Shown here: positions 36,917-46,926 of the stretch, piece by piece | How the letters are laid out: every line of letters starts with the position of its first letter | Position numbering within the stretch: the first letter of the stretch is position 1 | The notes under the pieces: model-generated | The model's database searches: none | What the model was told of the DNA's origin: nothing | Seen by the model: only the letters and a program-made list of their open reading frames with translations | Made by a program: the position numbers and the translations under genes | Assembly (NCBI GenBank): GCA_023212645.1 | Contig: JALBYC010000005.1 | Span: forward strand, 434,001-498,000 | Reading direction: 5' to 3' | DNA: 64,000 nucleotides | Origin: Farysia itapuensis | Taxonomy: Eukaryota; Basidiomycota; Ustilaginomycetes; Ustilaginales; Ustilaginaceae

Positions 36917-37899
36917 ATGTCGCTGCCCGATTTCTCCAGCTCCGACGCACTCACCAAGCTTGACAGCTTCTTGGCCGACAGATCTTACGTTGATGGGTAA
37001 GTTCCATCTTGACCAGCCATGCCATGCGATGCCAAGCCAAGCTCCAGCTCCAGCGCAACAATACAACCGCTGTCCAGGAGCGACTCTATGATGAATATTT
37101 TGCTTTGGTCCGTGTTTCCGAGCCCAGCGGCGTAAGACCCCGCGAACCATTATTGCGTTGACGAAACCTAACTTTTTCCAAGCCTTCTGATCCTTTCTGG
37201 CCTCAATGCAAGCTGTCCCTGGATTGCCGGAGCTTGGCGTGGCATTTGGTCTCAGCCAATTCGTGAGCTCGACTGACCCCTCCGCTGTCTTTTTCTAGTC
37301 ACTCTCCTTCGCAGGCTGATGTTGCTGTCTACGAGAGCCTCGGTAAGGCTCCCGATGCCGACAAGCACTCCCACGCTGCTCGATGGTACGAGCACATCAC
37401 CTCGTATGAGGCCGAGCACAAGGACTTGACCGGTGACAAGAAGAAGGCCGCCGACCTCCTGGCCCCTGTCTTTGCCTCGTCTGGTGCTGGTGCCGCTGCT
37501 GCCGACGATGACGATGATGTTGACCTCTTCGGCTCAGACGACGAAGTTGACGAGGAGGCCGAGCGAATCAAGGCCGAGCGTGTCGCCGAGTACAACAAGA
37601 AGAAGGCTGCCAAGGGCCCTGGTGCTGCCGCCAAGTCACTTGTCACCCTTGACGTCAAGCCTTGGGACGACGAGACTGACATGAAGGCTCTCGAGGAGGC
37701 TGTCCGAGCCATCACCATGGACGGTCTTGTTTGGGGCTCCTCCAAACTCGTCGCAATCGGCTACGGTGTCAGCAAGCTGCAGGTTTCCCTTGTCGTCGAG
37801 GACCTCAAGGTCTCGCTCGACGAGCTCCAAGAGCGAATCGCCGACGAGTGCGAGGATTACGTTCAATCCACTGACGTCGCTGCCATGGCTAAGATCTAA
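36917..37899 (+). CDS. EFB1: Translation elongation factor 1-beta (eEF1B alpha, GDP/GTP exchange factor)
   Basis: Exons 36917-36996 and 37299-37899. The 302-nt intron (GTAAGTTCC...TTTTTCTAG) splits the glycine codon in [16 protein letters not shown]. The spliced protein has 226 residues. It consists of an N-terminal GST-C-like helical part, the acidic linker [20 protein letters not shown], and the C-terminal exchange domain ([39 protein letters not shown]) ending ...VAAMAKI. It recharges eEF1A with GTP. The intron is far longer than others in the window and holds a snoRNA-like element. Confidence 0.97.
37083..37194 (+). ncRNA. Intronic C/D-box snoRNA targeting LSU rRNA
   Basis: It lies inside the eEF1B intron. 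C box ATGATGA is at 37088-37094 and D box CTGA at 37187-37190. CCAGGA (37074-37079) and TTCTGG (37195-37200) can pair as an external stem. At 37105-37118 the sequence TTGGTCCGTGTTTC is an exact 14-nt complement of the universally conserved LSU rRNA stretch GAAACACGGACCAA (rRNA sequence from memory), followed by a D'-like CGAG. A C'-like TTGACGA is at 37158-37164. With D' at 37119, the +5 rule points to the C of GAAAC. I recall yeast snR58 acting in this helix; the orthology should be checked. Confidence 0.75.
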
Positions 37900-37993
37900 A
37901 GCTCTCACCCTGCCACGTTCTCGCTATGTCGTGCAATTCAATCGTATATAGGGTAATGTCTAGACTACTTCAGGAGAGAGTGCGACCATATAA

Positions 37994-40705
37994 TTATTGA
38001 ACACCGAGACGTTTCTTGCTCTGCTCGTAGACGACGTAGCTGATGCTGACGGCAGGGACAACTTTGGCAAGCGTAGGGACGAGTCCTCGATAGAAGCCTT
38101 TGACGCCCTCGGCGCGGTACGTTTTCCGAGTTGCGTGCCAGAACCCATCGTAAGTGGCAGGGTGCGCTGGCGTGCCTGCTGCTTGAAGACGGGTTCTGAT
38201 TAAGTTGAGAGGATACACGGTCGTTGCTCCCACGGAACCAGAAACACTGCCAAAGGACAGTAACGCCAGCACGCCCGGTTCCTCTTTGCCTGTGTATTTG
38301 ATCCAGAACAATTTGATGCCCTCGAACGTCGACATGTCGATGGCCGAGTATGGGAACACTCCAATAAGGCCGGCCGTCAAACCTCGATAGTAGGTACGAA
38401 GTCCTCCAGCTTGCCACATGTCTCGTGCTGTAGCGGCCAGCAAAGCGTTGCCCTGTAATGCAGTCTTGTTGTTCTGCGACGACATGAGACGGGTCTTCAG
38501 CGTCTCGACAGGATAGATCGCTAGCTGCGAGGTGATACCACCAAAGCCTCCAGACAGGAAGCGCGAAGTTCCGGAAATGTCGCGACTGTCGCTGACATTG
38601 TCTACATACTTGGCAAACGCCCTTTTAGCCGTTTCATAAGACAGAAACTTGATAGCAGATTCAGGAAAGATTTTGAGGCAGTTGAGCCCATTCCCAACCC
38701 AGAAAGCACGCAATCCGCCGCCTTCTCTATACAAGTTTGTGACAGCTTCTCGCAACATGCCGACTCCTTGCCCTGCTGCCTTGACGGTGGTGGCGCCTTC
38801 TTTTCCGGCAAGCGCCGCTTTCGCTGTCTCGGCAGCCATCGATGCTTGGCCTGTCGTAATCAGATAAATCTTGAGACGATCAAACGGTGCGGTGGCGGTT
38901 CGCGACACTGCACCGGCAATACCTCCAGCCACCAGAAATTTGACGGCAACCGCACCGCGAATCATGTCGTTGTCGTCTTCCTCATCTTCTTCTTCCACCA
39001 CCGCATCGGATCCACCTTGCTGCTTTTGGGCGTTTTCGTCTTTCGTGGCGTCTGCGAGGCCCGATTTACTTTCCTTATCAGCTGCTGCTGCGGCCGCAGC
39101 TTCTTGACGTTGAACGGCTTTTCCGGCTTTCTTGGCTTCTTTCTCGGCAGGGGTTTCCCTTTTCTTCTCTTCTCCTGCTAAGCTGACCTCGCCATCAAAG
39201 TTGACTGCCGTCGCACCTCGTTCGGTGCGTCCCCATCCGACAGCGAGCTCGGCAAAAATGCCTCCCATGCCAAAGAGACCGAAAGCTTTCCTCACTTGGT
39301 AGAAGCGGAAGATTTCCGTCACAGACGGTTTTCTCGGGAGTAGCAGAAGGTAGTCTCGGAAATCGGGAAAGGTGACGTAAAGTCGTCCTTCAGCGCCATG
39401 ACCAGACGTTCGCGTACTGGTCAGACTGGCGATGAAGTCGTCAAGGGACAGCTGCGGCACGCTGATGCCAGCGCGATCGAGTGCGCCCCGAATCTCTTGC
39501 AAGTCTAGTTTCATGTCGCCGTTCTTGTCCAGATCGACAAAGATCTTGTACAGCTCGCGTTCTTTGTTTTCAGCATAGGCAAGAAACCCTTCCCATTCGA
39601 TCTGCAGCTTTCGAGCGCCGCCGTCGTCTTCGACCTGATGACCTTTACGTACCTGCTCGTCCCTCCGGCGACCTTGTTCTCGCTTCTTGTGACCGACAGC
39701 GGAAAGGCCCCACACACCGGATCCTGTCCAGCCTGCTTCGTGTTCCATGTCCGGAGGGGTGTGACCCGGCTCCGGGAGAGGTGTTTCGGGCTGAGACGAG
39801 GATCCGTAACCCAGCAAGGAGGCCAACGACGAGCTGTATGTCGATGCGGTGGGCGCAGACTGTGCAGTAGTTTCCTTGCTTGACGAGAAGAGCAGCTTTT
39901 CTTTGACTGTTGTCAGTGTACTCTTGTTTTCTGCTTGAGTCTGCGTCTCGGACGCAACAGAATCTTTGTCGGCTGAAGACCAGCTGGGCCAGTATGAGGA
40001 CCACGAGGACGAGTCTTGGGGCTCCTTGGACTGATCTTGGGCGGCTTTGGCTCGCTGCTGTTCGAGCTCATCCCTACATTGACGACACTGATTGAGCAGC
40101 TCTTTAGCATAAGATTGCCGAGGTGGTGGTGGAGGAGCAGGCAGTTGTTGTTCAACCTCAGAGTCTGTTTGTGCCGAAGGTGGCTGCGTTGCCGAGGCAG
40201 CAGGCGGTTCTGGGCGGGTACAAGCTTCAAAGCCAACGGTTGAGTTGCGGATATCGGACGGTGCAAGGCTGCCCCGGGCGAGGCTGCCACCAGCACCATA
40301 TCTTGCTCTTCGCGCTGACTTTATCCATTCTTCTCTGGCTCGACCGCCAGCGAGGGCCTGCTCGTTGTCCTCGTCGAGAAGAGTGTCAAAGAGGCCGCGG
40401 AGACGAATGAGTCTGGCTTGGGGAGGCTCTTGAGCCCTAAACTCCTCAAAGGAAGGTCTGCGTGGCTTGCTACGCTTCTCCATTGCCGAAGAGGCTGCTA
40501 CCGCCGACGAGGACGAAGGCGAGATCCAAGAAGACCAAAAGGTGGAGCCCAGACGAGAGTGAGACTGCTCAGATGAATTGCTCTTGGAGGTCGTCGTTGT
40601 CGAAGCAGGCTCTTTGCTTTCTTGCGGCAGAGTCTGACGGCTTGGGCCTGGTACAGACGACGGATGAGCAGAACTGGCTGAAGAGGTATTGGTCGTGGTG
40701 CTCAT
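37994..40705 (-). CDS. Calcium-regulated mitochondrial carrier (SCaMC/Sal1-like ATP-Mg/Pi carrier)
   Basis: 903 residues from the ATG at 40703-40705; the frame runs upstream to a GTG. An EF-hand with loop DLDKNGDMKLDL is at about 391-404, with a weaker second calcium-hand-like region after it. Three mitochondrial-carrier repeats follow (about 585-705, 715-805, 810-903), with signatures PFDRLK, PVETLK and PLNLIR. SCaMC carriers exchange ATP-Mg for phosphate across the inner membrane, gated by cytosolic calcium. The N-terminal 350 residues are low-complexity Ser/Gln/Pro and make this nearly twice the usual length (about 480-540). An acidic segment (VVEEEDEEDDND) precedes the carrier domain. No break seen. 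Confidence 0.9.
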   Translation of the reverse strand: MSTTTNTSSASSAHPSSVPGPSRQTLPQESKEPASTTTTSKSNSSEQSHSRLGSTFWSSWISPSSSSAVAASSAMEKRSKPRRPSFEEFRAQEPPQARLIRLRGLFDTLLDEDNEQALAGGRAREEWIKSARRARYGAGGSLARGSLAPSDIRNSTVGFEACTRPEPPAASATQPPSAQTDSEVEQQLPAPPPPPRQSYAKELLNQCRQCRDELEQQRAKAAQDQSKEPQDSSSWSSYWPSWSSADKDSVASETQTQAENKSTLTTVKEKLLFSSSKETTAQSAPTASTYSSSLASLLGYGSSSQPETPLPEPGHTPPDMEHEAGWTGSGVWGLSAVGHKKREQGRRRDEQVRKGHQVEDDGGARKLQIEWEGFLAYAENKERELYKIFVDLDKNGDMKLDLQEIRGALDRAGISVPQLSLDDFIASLTSTRTSGHGAEGRLYVTFPDFRDYLLLLPRKPSVTEIFRFYQVRKAFGLFGMGGIFAELAVGWGRTERGATAVNFDGEVSLAGEEKKRETPAEKEAKKAGKAVQRQEAAAAAAADKESKSGLADATKDENAQKQQGGSDAVVEEEDEEDDNDMIRGAVAVKFLVAGGIAGAVSRTATAPFDRLKIYLITTGQASMAAETAKAALAGKEGATTVKAAGQGVGMLREAVTNLYREGGGLRAFWVGNGLNCLKIFPESAIKFLSYETAKRAFAKYVDNVSDSRDISGTSRFLSGGFGGITSQLAIYPVETLKTRLMSSQNNKTALQGNALLAATARDMWQAGGLRTYYRGLTAGLIGVFPYSAIDMSTFEGIKLFWIKYTGKEEPGVLALLSFGSVSGSVGATTVYPLNLIRTRLQAAGTPAHPATYDGFWHATRKTYRAEGVKGFYRGLVPTLAKVVPAVSISYVVYEQSKKRLGVQ

Positions 40706-41641
40706 CTTGGGTCTGTGCGACCGTCTCAACACCTCTTGAGCCACACTCTAGTTTCGAGCAAGTCTAGCAGCCTAGCATGTATAGGGAGCTGCGCAAGAGA
40801 GGGCGTGAAGACTGTGACGAAAGATAGTCCGTGGTGTTGCAATATGAATGCTGCAAATCGCGAATCTCAATCTCCACCCAACGGGCCAAAATATGGAATT
40901 GTACAGGTGCTTGGGCCCTAGCTTTCTCTCTGCCATCGAATTTTTCTCACAGCCAACCACAGGACTGCAATTTATCAATCTCCTTGTAGAGAGGAAAAAG
41001 TGCGCCTCAACATAGTCGTGCCGACACTCTGTCACCATAGCTGTGAGCGGACACTTGGGAGACAGAGCTCTGAGGCAGAGGAGCGCAAGTGTGCTGCACG
41101 TGATCTGAGAGACTTCTCCCTTGTTTCCGTGCGAGAAACGCGAAAATCCGATGCTTGAGTGCGCGTGTCTGGATGATCGACAGTTGAATTCAAACTGAGA
41201 GGATCTAATTCGATTTAGGACGTGTTACTTTGGAGTGTTATTTTGTGAATACGCAGAGGCAGTGGATCAGTGTCGTTATCGCGGTGAGATGAAAACAAAA
41301 AAAAAAAGAAACACACGCTGGCTGGCTGGCGGACGAGGTTGGCCAGCTTGAATTTGTGCTGGCCCCGACTCTGCCGACTGCCAAACAGCAGCGCGCGTTG
41401 ACCGTACTCCCGCCCCCCCGAATCCAACACTTTTGCGCCGCGCTTTCACCTTTACCAAACCTCTCTTCTCCTTCTCGTCACCACCATCCACTTCGCTCGA
41501 TACCCGTCCGGAGCGTACCTTCACTAGCGCTCTTTCTTCCCTATCACCTCTTGTAAGTGTCTCGCTTTCCTGCTACACGCTCGGCGCATCGTCTGACCCT
41601 CTTGACCTCCTTAGTCTCTTCCGTCAAGTGTAGTCAACAAG
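40706..41641. other. Divergent promoter region, carrier and alpha-tubulin genes
   Basis: 936 bp with no gene. It includes a poly(A) tract near 41290-41306, a CT-rich leader and a probable 5'-UTR intron of the tubulin gene, listed separately. Confidence 0.5.
41553..41614 (+). other. Probable 5'-UTR intron of the alpha-tubulin gene
   Basis: 62 nt from GTAAGTGTC to CTCCTTAG with CTGAC and TTGAC branch candidates, ending 27 bp before the tubulin ATG. The size and signals match the coding introns in this window. Confidence 0.55.
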
Positions 41642-42988
41642 ATGCGTGAGGTTCTGTCGCTTCACGTCGGTCAGGCCGGTATCCAGATCGGTAACGCCTG
41701 TTGGGAGCTTTACCTCGCCGAACACGGTCTCAGCCCTGATGGCCGCATCCTCGAAGGCAGCCCTTCTGAGAATGACGATGGCTTCTCTACCTTCTTTAGC
41801 GAGACGGGCAGTGGCAAGTATGTGCCCCGATCCATCTATGTCGACTTGGAACCCAATGTTGTCGACGAGGTCCGCACCGGCACGTTCCGATCCCTTTTCC
41901 ACCCCGAGACCCTCGTCACCGGCAAGGAGGATGCTGCCAACAACTACGCCCGAGGTCATTACACAGTCGGCAAGGAGCTTATTGACCAGACCCTCGACCG
42001 TGTTCGCAAGCTCGCTGACGCCTGTTCCGGTCTCCAAGGCTTCTTCGTTTTCCACTCGTTCGGTGGTGGTACTGGTTCCGGTTTCGGATCGCTCCTCCTC
42101 GAGCGACTCGCCCAGGACTTCGGCAAGAAGGCTAAACTCGAATTCTCTGTCTATCCGTCTCCCAAGATGAGCTCGTCAGTCGTCGAGCCATACAACTCCG
42201 TCTTGACTACTCACACCACGCTGGAGAATTCGGACTGTTCGTTCATGGTTGACAACGAGGCAATCTACGACATCTGCCGAACCAAGCTTGGCATCGCCTC
42301 GCCCGGGTTCAACAACCTCAATCGATTGATTGCCCAGGTCGTCTCATCCATCACTGCCTCGCTCCGATTCGACGGATCGCTCAATGTCGATCTGAACGAA
42401 TTCCAAGTCAACCTTGTTCCCTTCCCACGTATCCACTTCCCCCTCGCCACATACGCTCCCATCCTTTCTGCTGCCAAGGCTGGTCACGAGCAGAACTCGG
42501 TCGCCGAGATGACCATCTCTTCCTTTGAGAAAGGAAACCAGATGGTCAAGGCCGACCCTCGAGACGGCAAATTCATGGCTTGCTGTCTCTTGTACCGAGG
42601 TGATGTTGGTCCCAAGGACACCAACTCTGCAGTGGCTACCATCAAGACCAAGCGAACTATCCAATTCGTCGACTGGTGCCCTACAGGTTTCAAGATTGGT
42701 ATCTGCAACGAGCCACCTACCACTGTGCCCGGAGGCGATCTCGCCAAGGTTTCGCGATCGCTCTGCATGCTTGCCAACACTACGGCCATTGCTGGTGCTT
42801 GGGGACGCCTCGACAACAAGTTCGATCTTCTCTACTCCAAGCGCGCCTTTGTGCACTGGTATGTCGGAGAAGGCATGGAGGAAGGCGAATTCTCCGAGGC
42901 CCGAGAGGACCTTGCCGCCCTCGAAAAGGATTACGAAGAGGTCGGACTCGACTCGGTCGACGTCGGTGAGGAGGACCTCGAGTACTAG
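41642..42988 (+). CDS. TUB1: Alpha-tubulin
   Basis: 448 residues with no coding intron. The N-terminal autoregulatory [16 protein letters not shown], the GTP-binding GGGTGSG and the C-terminal EEDLEY are all present; the terminal Tyr is retained. It has the alpha-type insert, and [15 protein letters not shown] is diagnostic of alpha. The residue-40 loop ([15 protein letters not shown]) lacks the acetylated Lys of animals, as in many fungi. Some positions differ from the usual fungal consensus, for example [14 protein letters not shown] and [12 protein letters not shown]. It polymerises with beta-tubulin into microtubules. The ATG at 41642 is the only credible start. Confidence 0.98.
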   Translation: MREVLSLHVGQAGIQIGNACWELYLAEHGLSPDGRILEGSPSENDDGFSTFFSETGSGKYVPRSIYVDLEPNVVDEVRTGTFRSLFHPETLVTGKEDAANNYARGHYTVGKELIDQTLDRVRKLADACSGLQGFFVFHSFGGGTGSGFGSLLLERLAQDFGKKAKLEFSVYPSPKMSSSVVEPYNSVLTTHTTLENSDCSFMVDNEAIYDICRTKLGIASPGFNNLNRLIAQVVSSITASLRFDGSLNVDLNEFQVNLVPFPRIHFPLATYAPILSAAKAGHEQNSVAEMTISSFEKGNQMVKADPRDGKFMACCLLYRGDVGPKDTNSAVATIKTKRTIQFVDWCPTGFKIGICNEPPTTVPGGDLAKVSRSLCMLANTTAIAGAWGRLDNKFDLLYSKRAFVHWYVGEGMEEGEFSEAREDLAALEKDYEEVGLDSVDVGEEDLEY

Positions 42989-43180
42989 GTGTCTCATTAG
43001 GCTTCTCACACCTTACCTTCACACTCTCTTCTCCATATATCTTGTATCGTACCTTGAGCCAACATCTCGCCCACTCAAAATGGTCTAGATCATGACTCGG
43101 TCAATTTCAACGCTTGCTGATATCTCTGATGGCTTTGTGCAACAGTTCTATTACCCACCATTGCCGTTCTGAGAAGACTG

Positions 43181-43951
43181 CTATGTCTTGCGCAGAAGGT
43201 ATTCAACCATGTCTATTTTATCGTTCGACAAAAAAGGAAAGACAGCGTTCCAATTGTCGTCAAAGATCGAGGGGTAGATCTGGTAGATCACCTCGGTTTT
43301 CTGCTGTTCCTGGATCTTCAACAGGGCGAGTCGAAGCAGCTGCGGGTAAGTGACTTGGTGTGCGTGTGGAGATTTGCCGACATTGTCAAATGAGGACTCT
43401 AGAAAGGCGCGAAGTCTCACATTTTCCACGGGATCATGGAATGGCGTTTGCTCCAAGCTGGTGGTAGTCGAAACCTTGCGAAGACCTTTCTGAACCAGGT
43501 GGAGCAGCAGAGCTTGTTTGGCGTCGAAAAGGTACTGCTGACCTGCGCTGCCTAGAACCACGTGAACCTGTTCGCCATTCCGACCCAAGTAATTCTTGTT
43601 GACCTGCTGATGAACCCATTCAACGTACTGTTGTGCGTAGGTCACGTCCGGTCGGGAGGGCATGAAGCTACCGCTTGCTCTGCGGTAGCTCGCAGGCAGT
43701 GAGTAGTCAAATTGATAGATGTCGTGGTGCGTTTCCGGGGGTATCGGAACGCGGGATGTTGCTCGAAGCGGTATGTTGTCAATGCCCCACTCGGGTTCAC
43801 GCGTCAGAGGAGCAGGCGTAAGCAGGAAGAGTCTGTCTCCAGGCGACAGAAGCACTGAGGGCTTTTGTGATGCCGATGGCTCTCGTCCCGTTGCAAACAC
43901 TGAAAGAGTGGTTACCAAAAGGATCGCAGCAATAGACCCGATGACGGCCAT
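43181..43951 (-). CDS. Predicted secreted protein, effector-like (paralogue of the gene at 45897)
   Basis: 256 residues from the ATG at 43949-43951. An N-terminal hydrophobic signal (AVIGSIAAILLVTTLSVFATG) predicts secretion. There is no recognised domain and almost no cysteine. It aligns along its length with the protein at 45897-46688: FDYSLPASYR against YDYSLPARYR, a shared helical middle (VENVRLRAFLESS against IEAKVMRSRLDGA), and a shared C-terminus (FPFLSNDKIDMVEYLLRK against FPFLVNTDVDMTHYLLRY). The two genes face opposite directions. Secretion, lineage-restricted appearance and clustering fit a smut effector family; the target is unknown. Confidence 0.78.
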   Translation of the reverse strand: MAVIGSIAAILLVTTLSVFATGREPSASQKPSVLLSPGDRLFLLTPAPLTREPEWGIDNIPLRATSRVPIPPETHHDIYQFDYSLPASYRRASGSFMPSRPDVTYAQQYVEWVHQQVNKNYLGRNGEQVHVVLGSAGQQYLFDAKQALLLHLVQKGLRKVSTTTSLEQTPFHDPVENVRLRAFLESSFDNVGKSPHAHQVTYPQLLRLALLKIQEQQKTEVIYQIYPSIFDDNWNAVFPFLSNDKIDMVEYLLRKT

Positions 43952-44426
43952 CGTTGCGAAACTAAAATTCGGCAAGTCTCAAGCAGCATCAAAAATACTC
44001 AGGCGAGGACAAAGAACCTCAGGTTCAAGGAGGGGCCACAGGTATGTCTCATCATCAACCTTATTTTCGTCAGATGGTGGCTTCTGCTTCACCTCCATCT
44101 CCTACGTGCCACCAGGTGGATTATTTTTCTTGATGAAGTGATGGTGCCACTGCTTGATGCGCAACGCCACGAGAACAAATAGACCAGGCCTACTTTTCAA
44201 TACTGTCAGTATGGAAATGCTTAGGGAAAGGAAGCCCATCTTTCTAGTGACTCTCCAGGAGGAAGTGCCTACCACAATGTTTTATACTGCCTCGGACGAA
44301 AGACTTAGATCGATTGTCTGGCTTCGCAGGCAGACCGAGGCAACGAGCCAGCGGGAAGGTGTGCAACATCATGGAGCAATACATTCGCTCTGATGAAAAT
44401 TATTCCGACCTTCATAGCCTGTCGCT

Positions 44427-44543
44427 ATGCGACTATCCCAAATCGCTATGTTGATCTGCCTTCACTGTTTCAGCGCGGATGTAATTTCGCCTAAAGCGAC
44501 TGTACAGGCTGTTCCCACTGCAGACACGCATGTCGCTCTTTGA
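44427..44543 (+). pseudogene. Signal-peptide-like 38-codon frame, possible effector relic
   Basis: The frame begins MRLSQIAMLICLHCFSADVI, similar in style to the signal peptide of the 45897 protein (MRFVSPFGIICLLLSATS), and stops after 38 codons. It could be the 5' remnant of a lost family member, or chance. Confidence 0.3.
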
Positions 44544-44653
44544 TGAAACTCCAAGGGAAGTCTCACGGCCGATTCTGTTTCTTGTAGCACGATCACGAGG
44601 GGTAAGACTCGTAAGAGTTTCCCGGCTAATTAATTCCGTCCCATATCAACCGT

Positions 44654-44779
44654 ATGTCGACAACTCAAGCTAACTTCTCACCATCCTTCGCTCTCGCTCG
44701 GCTATTCATGGCGCTTCTTGTAGTATTCGTTATTACAACGCTCGCAATATTAGAACTCAGACCGGCATGGCGCATATGA
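44654..44779 (+). pseudogene. Second signal-peptide-like 41-codon frame, possible effector relic
   Basis: A 41-residue frame with a hydrophobic core (LFMALLVVFVITTLAIL) resembling the signal of the 43951 protein (AILLVTTLSVF). It stops soon after. It may be a relic, a first exon whose continuation I cannot identify, or chance. Confidence 0.27.
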
Positions 44780-45128
44780 AAAGCAATCCGTTGAGTGGCA
44801 CATTCGTTGTTGTCTCCTGTGACTAGACAGGAGGACCTCAAATGGTGTAGTCCTCACGATCAGCCGATTACTTCTGGCATTGCCGCGAACTCGCTGTCCA
44901 CTTGGTCCGACGTAGTTTCATACAGCTGTCACACTCAAGTCAATGCCATTGTCCCCTTGTCTTGCTTTACGTCCGCTGAAGCGTCTCAGGCGTTGAATTC
45001 TGGAAGTCAGAGGTATAAGTATGGCTCCAGTACTGATTTTTTTGGGCATCCATCCTACTGATATCTTTCTCCTTGGCCGTTCAGCAAATTTGTTCACTCG
45101 ATCTTCATCCTCCTTCGCTTACCAAAAG

Positions 45129-45506
45129 ATGCGTTTTGCTGTCCTCGCTGTACTAATCTTTGCTGTACTTGCATGGGCCATTGATCTACCCTATCTGGCA
45201 ATGAACGACGGCATGTCATCCGAGGCCCGTACTCTATGGGAGCAGGTTAATTCGGGTCACAAGATTCGATTTGACTCAGACAACTCGTGGGCTAGCTTTG
45301 TCAGAGCTTACGGTGACGATTATCTGACCTCTGGTATTGACAAAATTCATCGATTTGGTCATTTGGACACAAGAACGAAAGACGCGATTCGAACCAACTT
45401 TCAGTACTACCTCACTGCTCCACCTGGCGAGCATTCGGTGCATGACGAGACCAACCGCTTCCTTCTGAAGCATCTGGTCAATGCTTACGACCTGACTAAG
45501 GCCTAA
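45129..45506 (+). CDS. Small predicted secreted protein
   Basis: 125 residues from the ATG at 45129; an in-frame upstream ATG at 45021 would bury the signal peptide. Residues 1-18 (MRFAVLAVLIFAVLAWAI) are a strong signal peptide. The mature part is about 107 residues, without cysteine and without a recognised domain; it is helical and ends FLLKHLVNAYDLTKA. It lies between two larger secreted paralogues, and similarity to them is limited to the MRF-type start and a C-terminal helix. It is a candidate effector on size, secretion and context only. Confidence 0.68.
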   Translation: MRFAVLAVLIFAVLAWAIDLPYLAMNDGMSSEARTLWEQVNSGHKIRFDSDNSWASFVRAYGDDYLTSGIDKIHRFGHLDTRTKDAIRTNFQYYLTAPPGEHSVHDETNRFLLKHLVNAYDLTKA

Positions 45507-45896
45507 ATGCCGGTTCGCGCTTTCATTTACCAAGTCGAGCTACCAAGGTGACACATCTTACTCTCTCATCAGTATGTTGAGCTGTGAACGAGCGATTGAA
45601 TCCTTGAAAGACTTTTTGTGGACACGTACAGCAAAGGGTTGCTGTGAGAGTTCAACATAATTGGCGAGCGTATGAGTTTTGTCTCCACGCTTATCAGGAG
45701 AAATATCAATAGGGGTCGTTTGGACCCGTCCGTTGTCTCCGGAGTGAGTGGGCAGTCCAGTCAGGTTCATTTACGGACGACCGCAATGATAGCAGGGAAA
45801 ACTGTCCTGGACTGCACTGATTGATAAAAAGCGCTCAGTGCAATTTAAGCTGAATCCTGCCTCAGAATACTACTGACACAAGTGACCTTCGCCATC
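45507..45896. other. Promoter of the second effector-like paralogue
   Basis: 390 bp. No gene or repeat recognised. Confidence 0.4.
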
Positions 45897-46688
45897 ATGC
45901 GCTTCGTCTCGCCCTTCGGCATAATTTGCCTTCTTCTTTCTGCTACAAGCACTGTAAGAGCTCCAACAGCGTCAGAAAGCGAGGCATCCCTCGTTGTGGC
46001 AGCTCCCATCTTGCGTCTCCCTCCTCTGGACGCTGAAGGGATCGCGACGCTTCCAAGCCCAACGCAGACGTTCACCGTCCTGGAAGCACGATCTTTGTTG
46101 GCCAGGTACGATTATTCGCTTCCTGCAAGATATAGGATCGGTATGTCAAGACACACTCCGGAACAGCAGCCTGGCATCTTGCAAGACATGTACCATTACC
46201 ACAGTCAACAATTAGCCAACACCCAGGTACCGCGACCAATGGAGCCCAATTTCCCTCGCATCATCGACTTGCAGAGCGAGACCGAAGATTGGGGACCAGC
46301 CCGTGAGCGTGCCTTCCAGTCCCAGGAGGAGATGCGACACAATGCATGGCTGCTATCCGGGAAGCAAATTATCATGCTCAACAATGTTCAGCACCGCATA
46401 AGAAAGTTGACTACACAACGGCTAGTGTCAGCGAGCGAAGATCCGATCGAGGCCAAGGTCATGCGTTCGAGACTCGATGGAGCCCTCCGTAGGGCACGTC
46501 AAGATCCTCGCAGCAGTAAAATGTTCCCAGATGTGCTCAAAGAGGCGCTGGAACAGACTCGGGCAGAGCAGCTAGAGTACCTCGCTGAGCGCGGAAGCGG
46601 TCAGAGCGAACAAGTGCTCTGGAACATCGAATTCCCCTTTCTCGTCAACACCGACGTAGATATGACCCACTATCTGCTCCGATACTAG
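45897..46688 (+). CDS. Predicted secreted protein, effector-like (paralogue of the gene at 43181)
   Basis: 263 residues from the ATG at 45897; the frame upstream opens at a GTG. The signal peptide is about residues 1-22 (MRFVSPFGIICLLLSATSTV). The mature protein is mostly helical, rich in Arg/Gln/Glu and lacks cysteine pairs. The YDYSLPARYR motif and the C-terminal FPFLVNTDVDMTHYLLRY are shared with the 43951 protein. No enzyme motif was seen. The paired but inverted arrangement suggests a local duplication with inversion, followed by strong divergence. Confidence 0.78.
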   Translation: MRFVSPFGIICLLLSATSTVRAPTASESEASLVVAAPILRLPPLDAEGIATLPSPTQTFTVLEARSLLARYDYSLPARYRIGMSRHTPEQQPGILQDMYHYHSQQLANTQVPRPMEPNFPRIIDLQSETEDWGPARERAFQSQEEMRHNAWLLSGKQIIMLNNVQHRIRKLTTQRLVSASEDPIEAKVMRSRLDGALRRARQDPRSSKMFPDVLKEALEQTRAEQLEYLAERGSGQSEQVLWNIEFPFLVNTDVDMTHYLLRY

Positions 46689-46926
46689 CGCACTTGTCAC
46701 CATGCAGTAAGAAACGTCCTATCAACAGCATTTTCCGCAAAAACAAGTCCGAAGCAAGTTGCAAAGTCTGAGCACTTTGGGAAGTACGGGAAGTCTCAAA
46801 TTCTGTGAGAATGTGAGACTGTCGAAGCTGTGCTTTTCCCAGCGCATCCCAGCCTTCCGAGATACGATCGCGTAGCTGCAGATGTCGTCTATGTTTCTGT
46901 ATCGAGGTGACATTGACGAAGAAAAG

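Larger units (their letters stand above)
43952..45128. other. Intergenic region inside the secreted-protein cluster
   Basis: 1.2 kb without an intact gene. It contains two short frames with signal-peptide-like N-termini (44427-44543 and 44654-44779), listed separately as possible relics. Confidence 0.5.
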
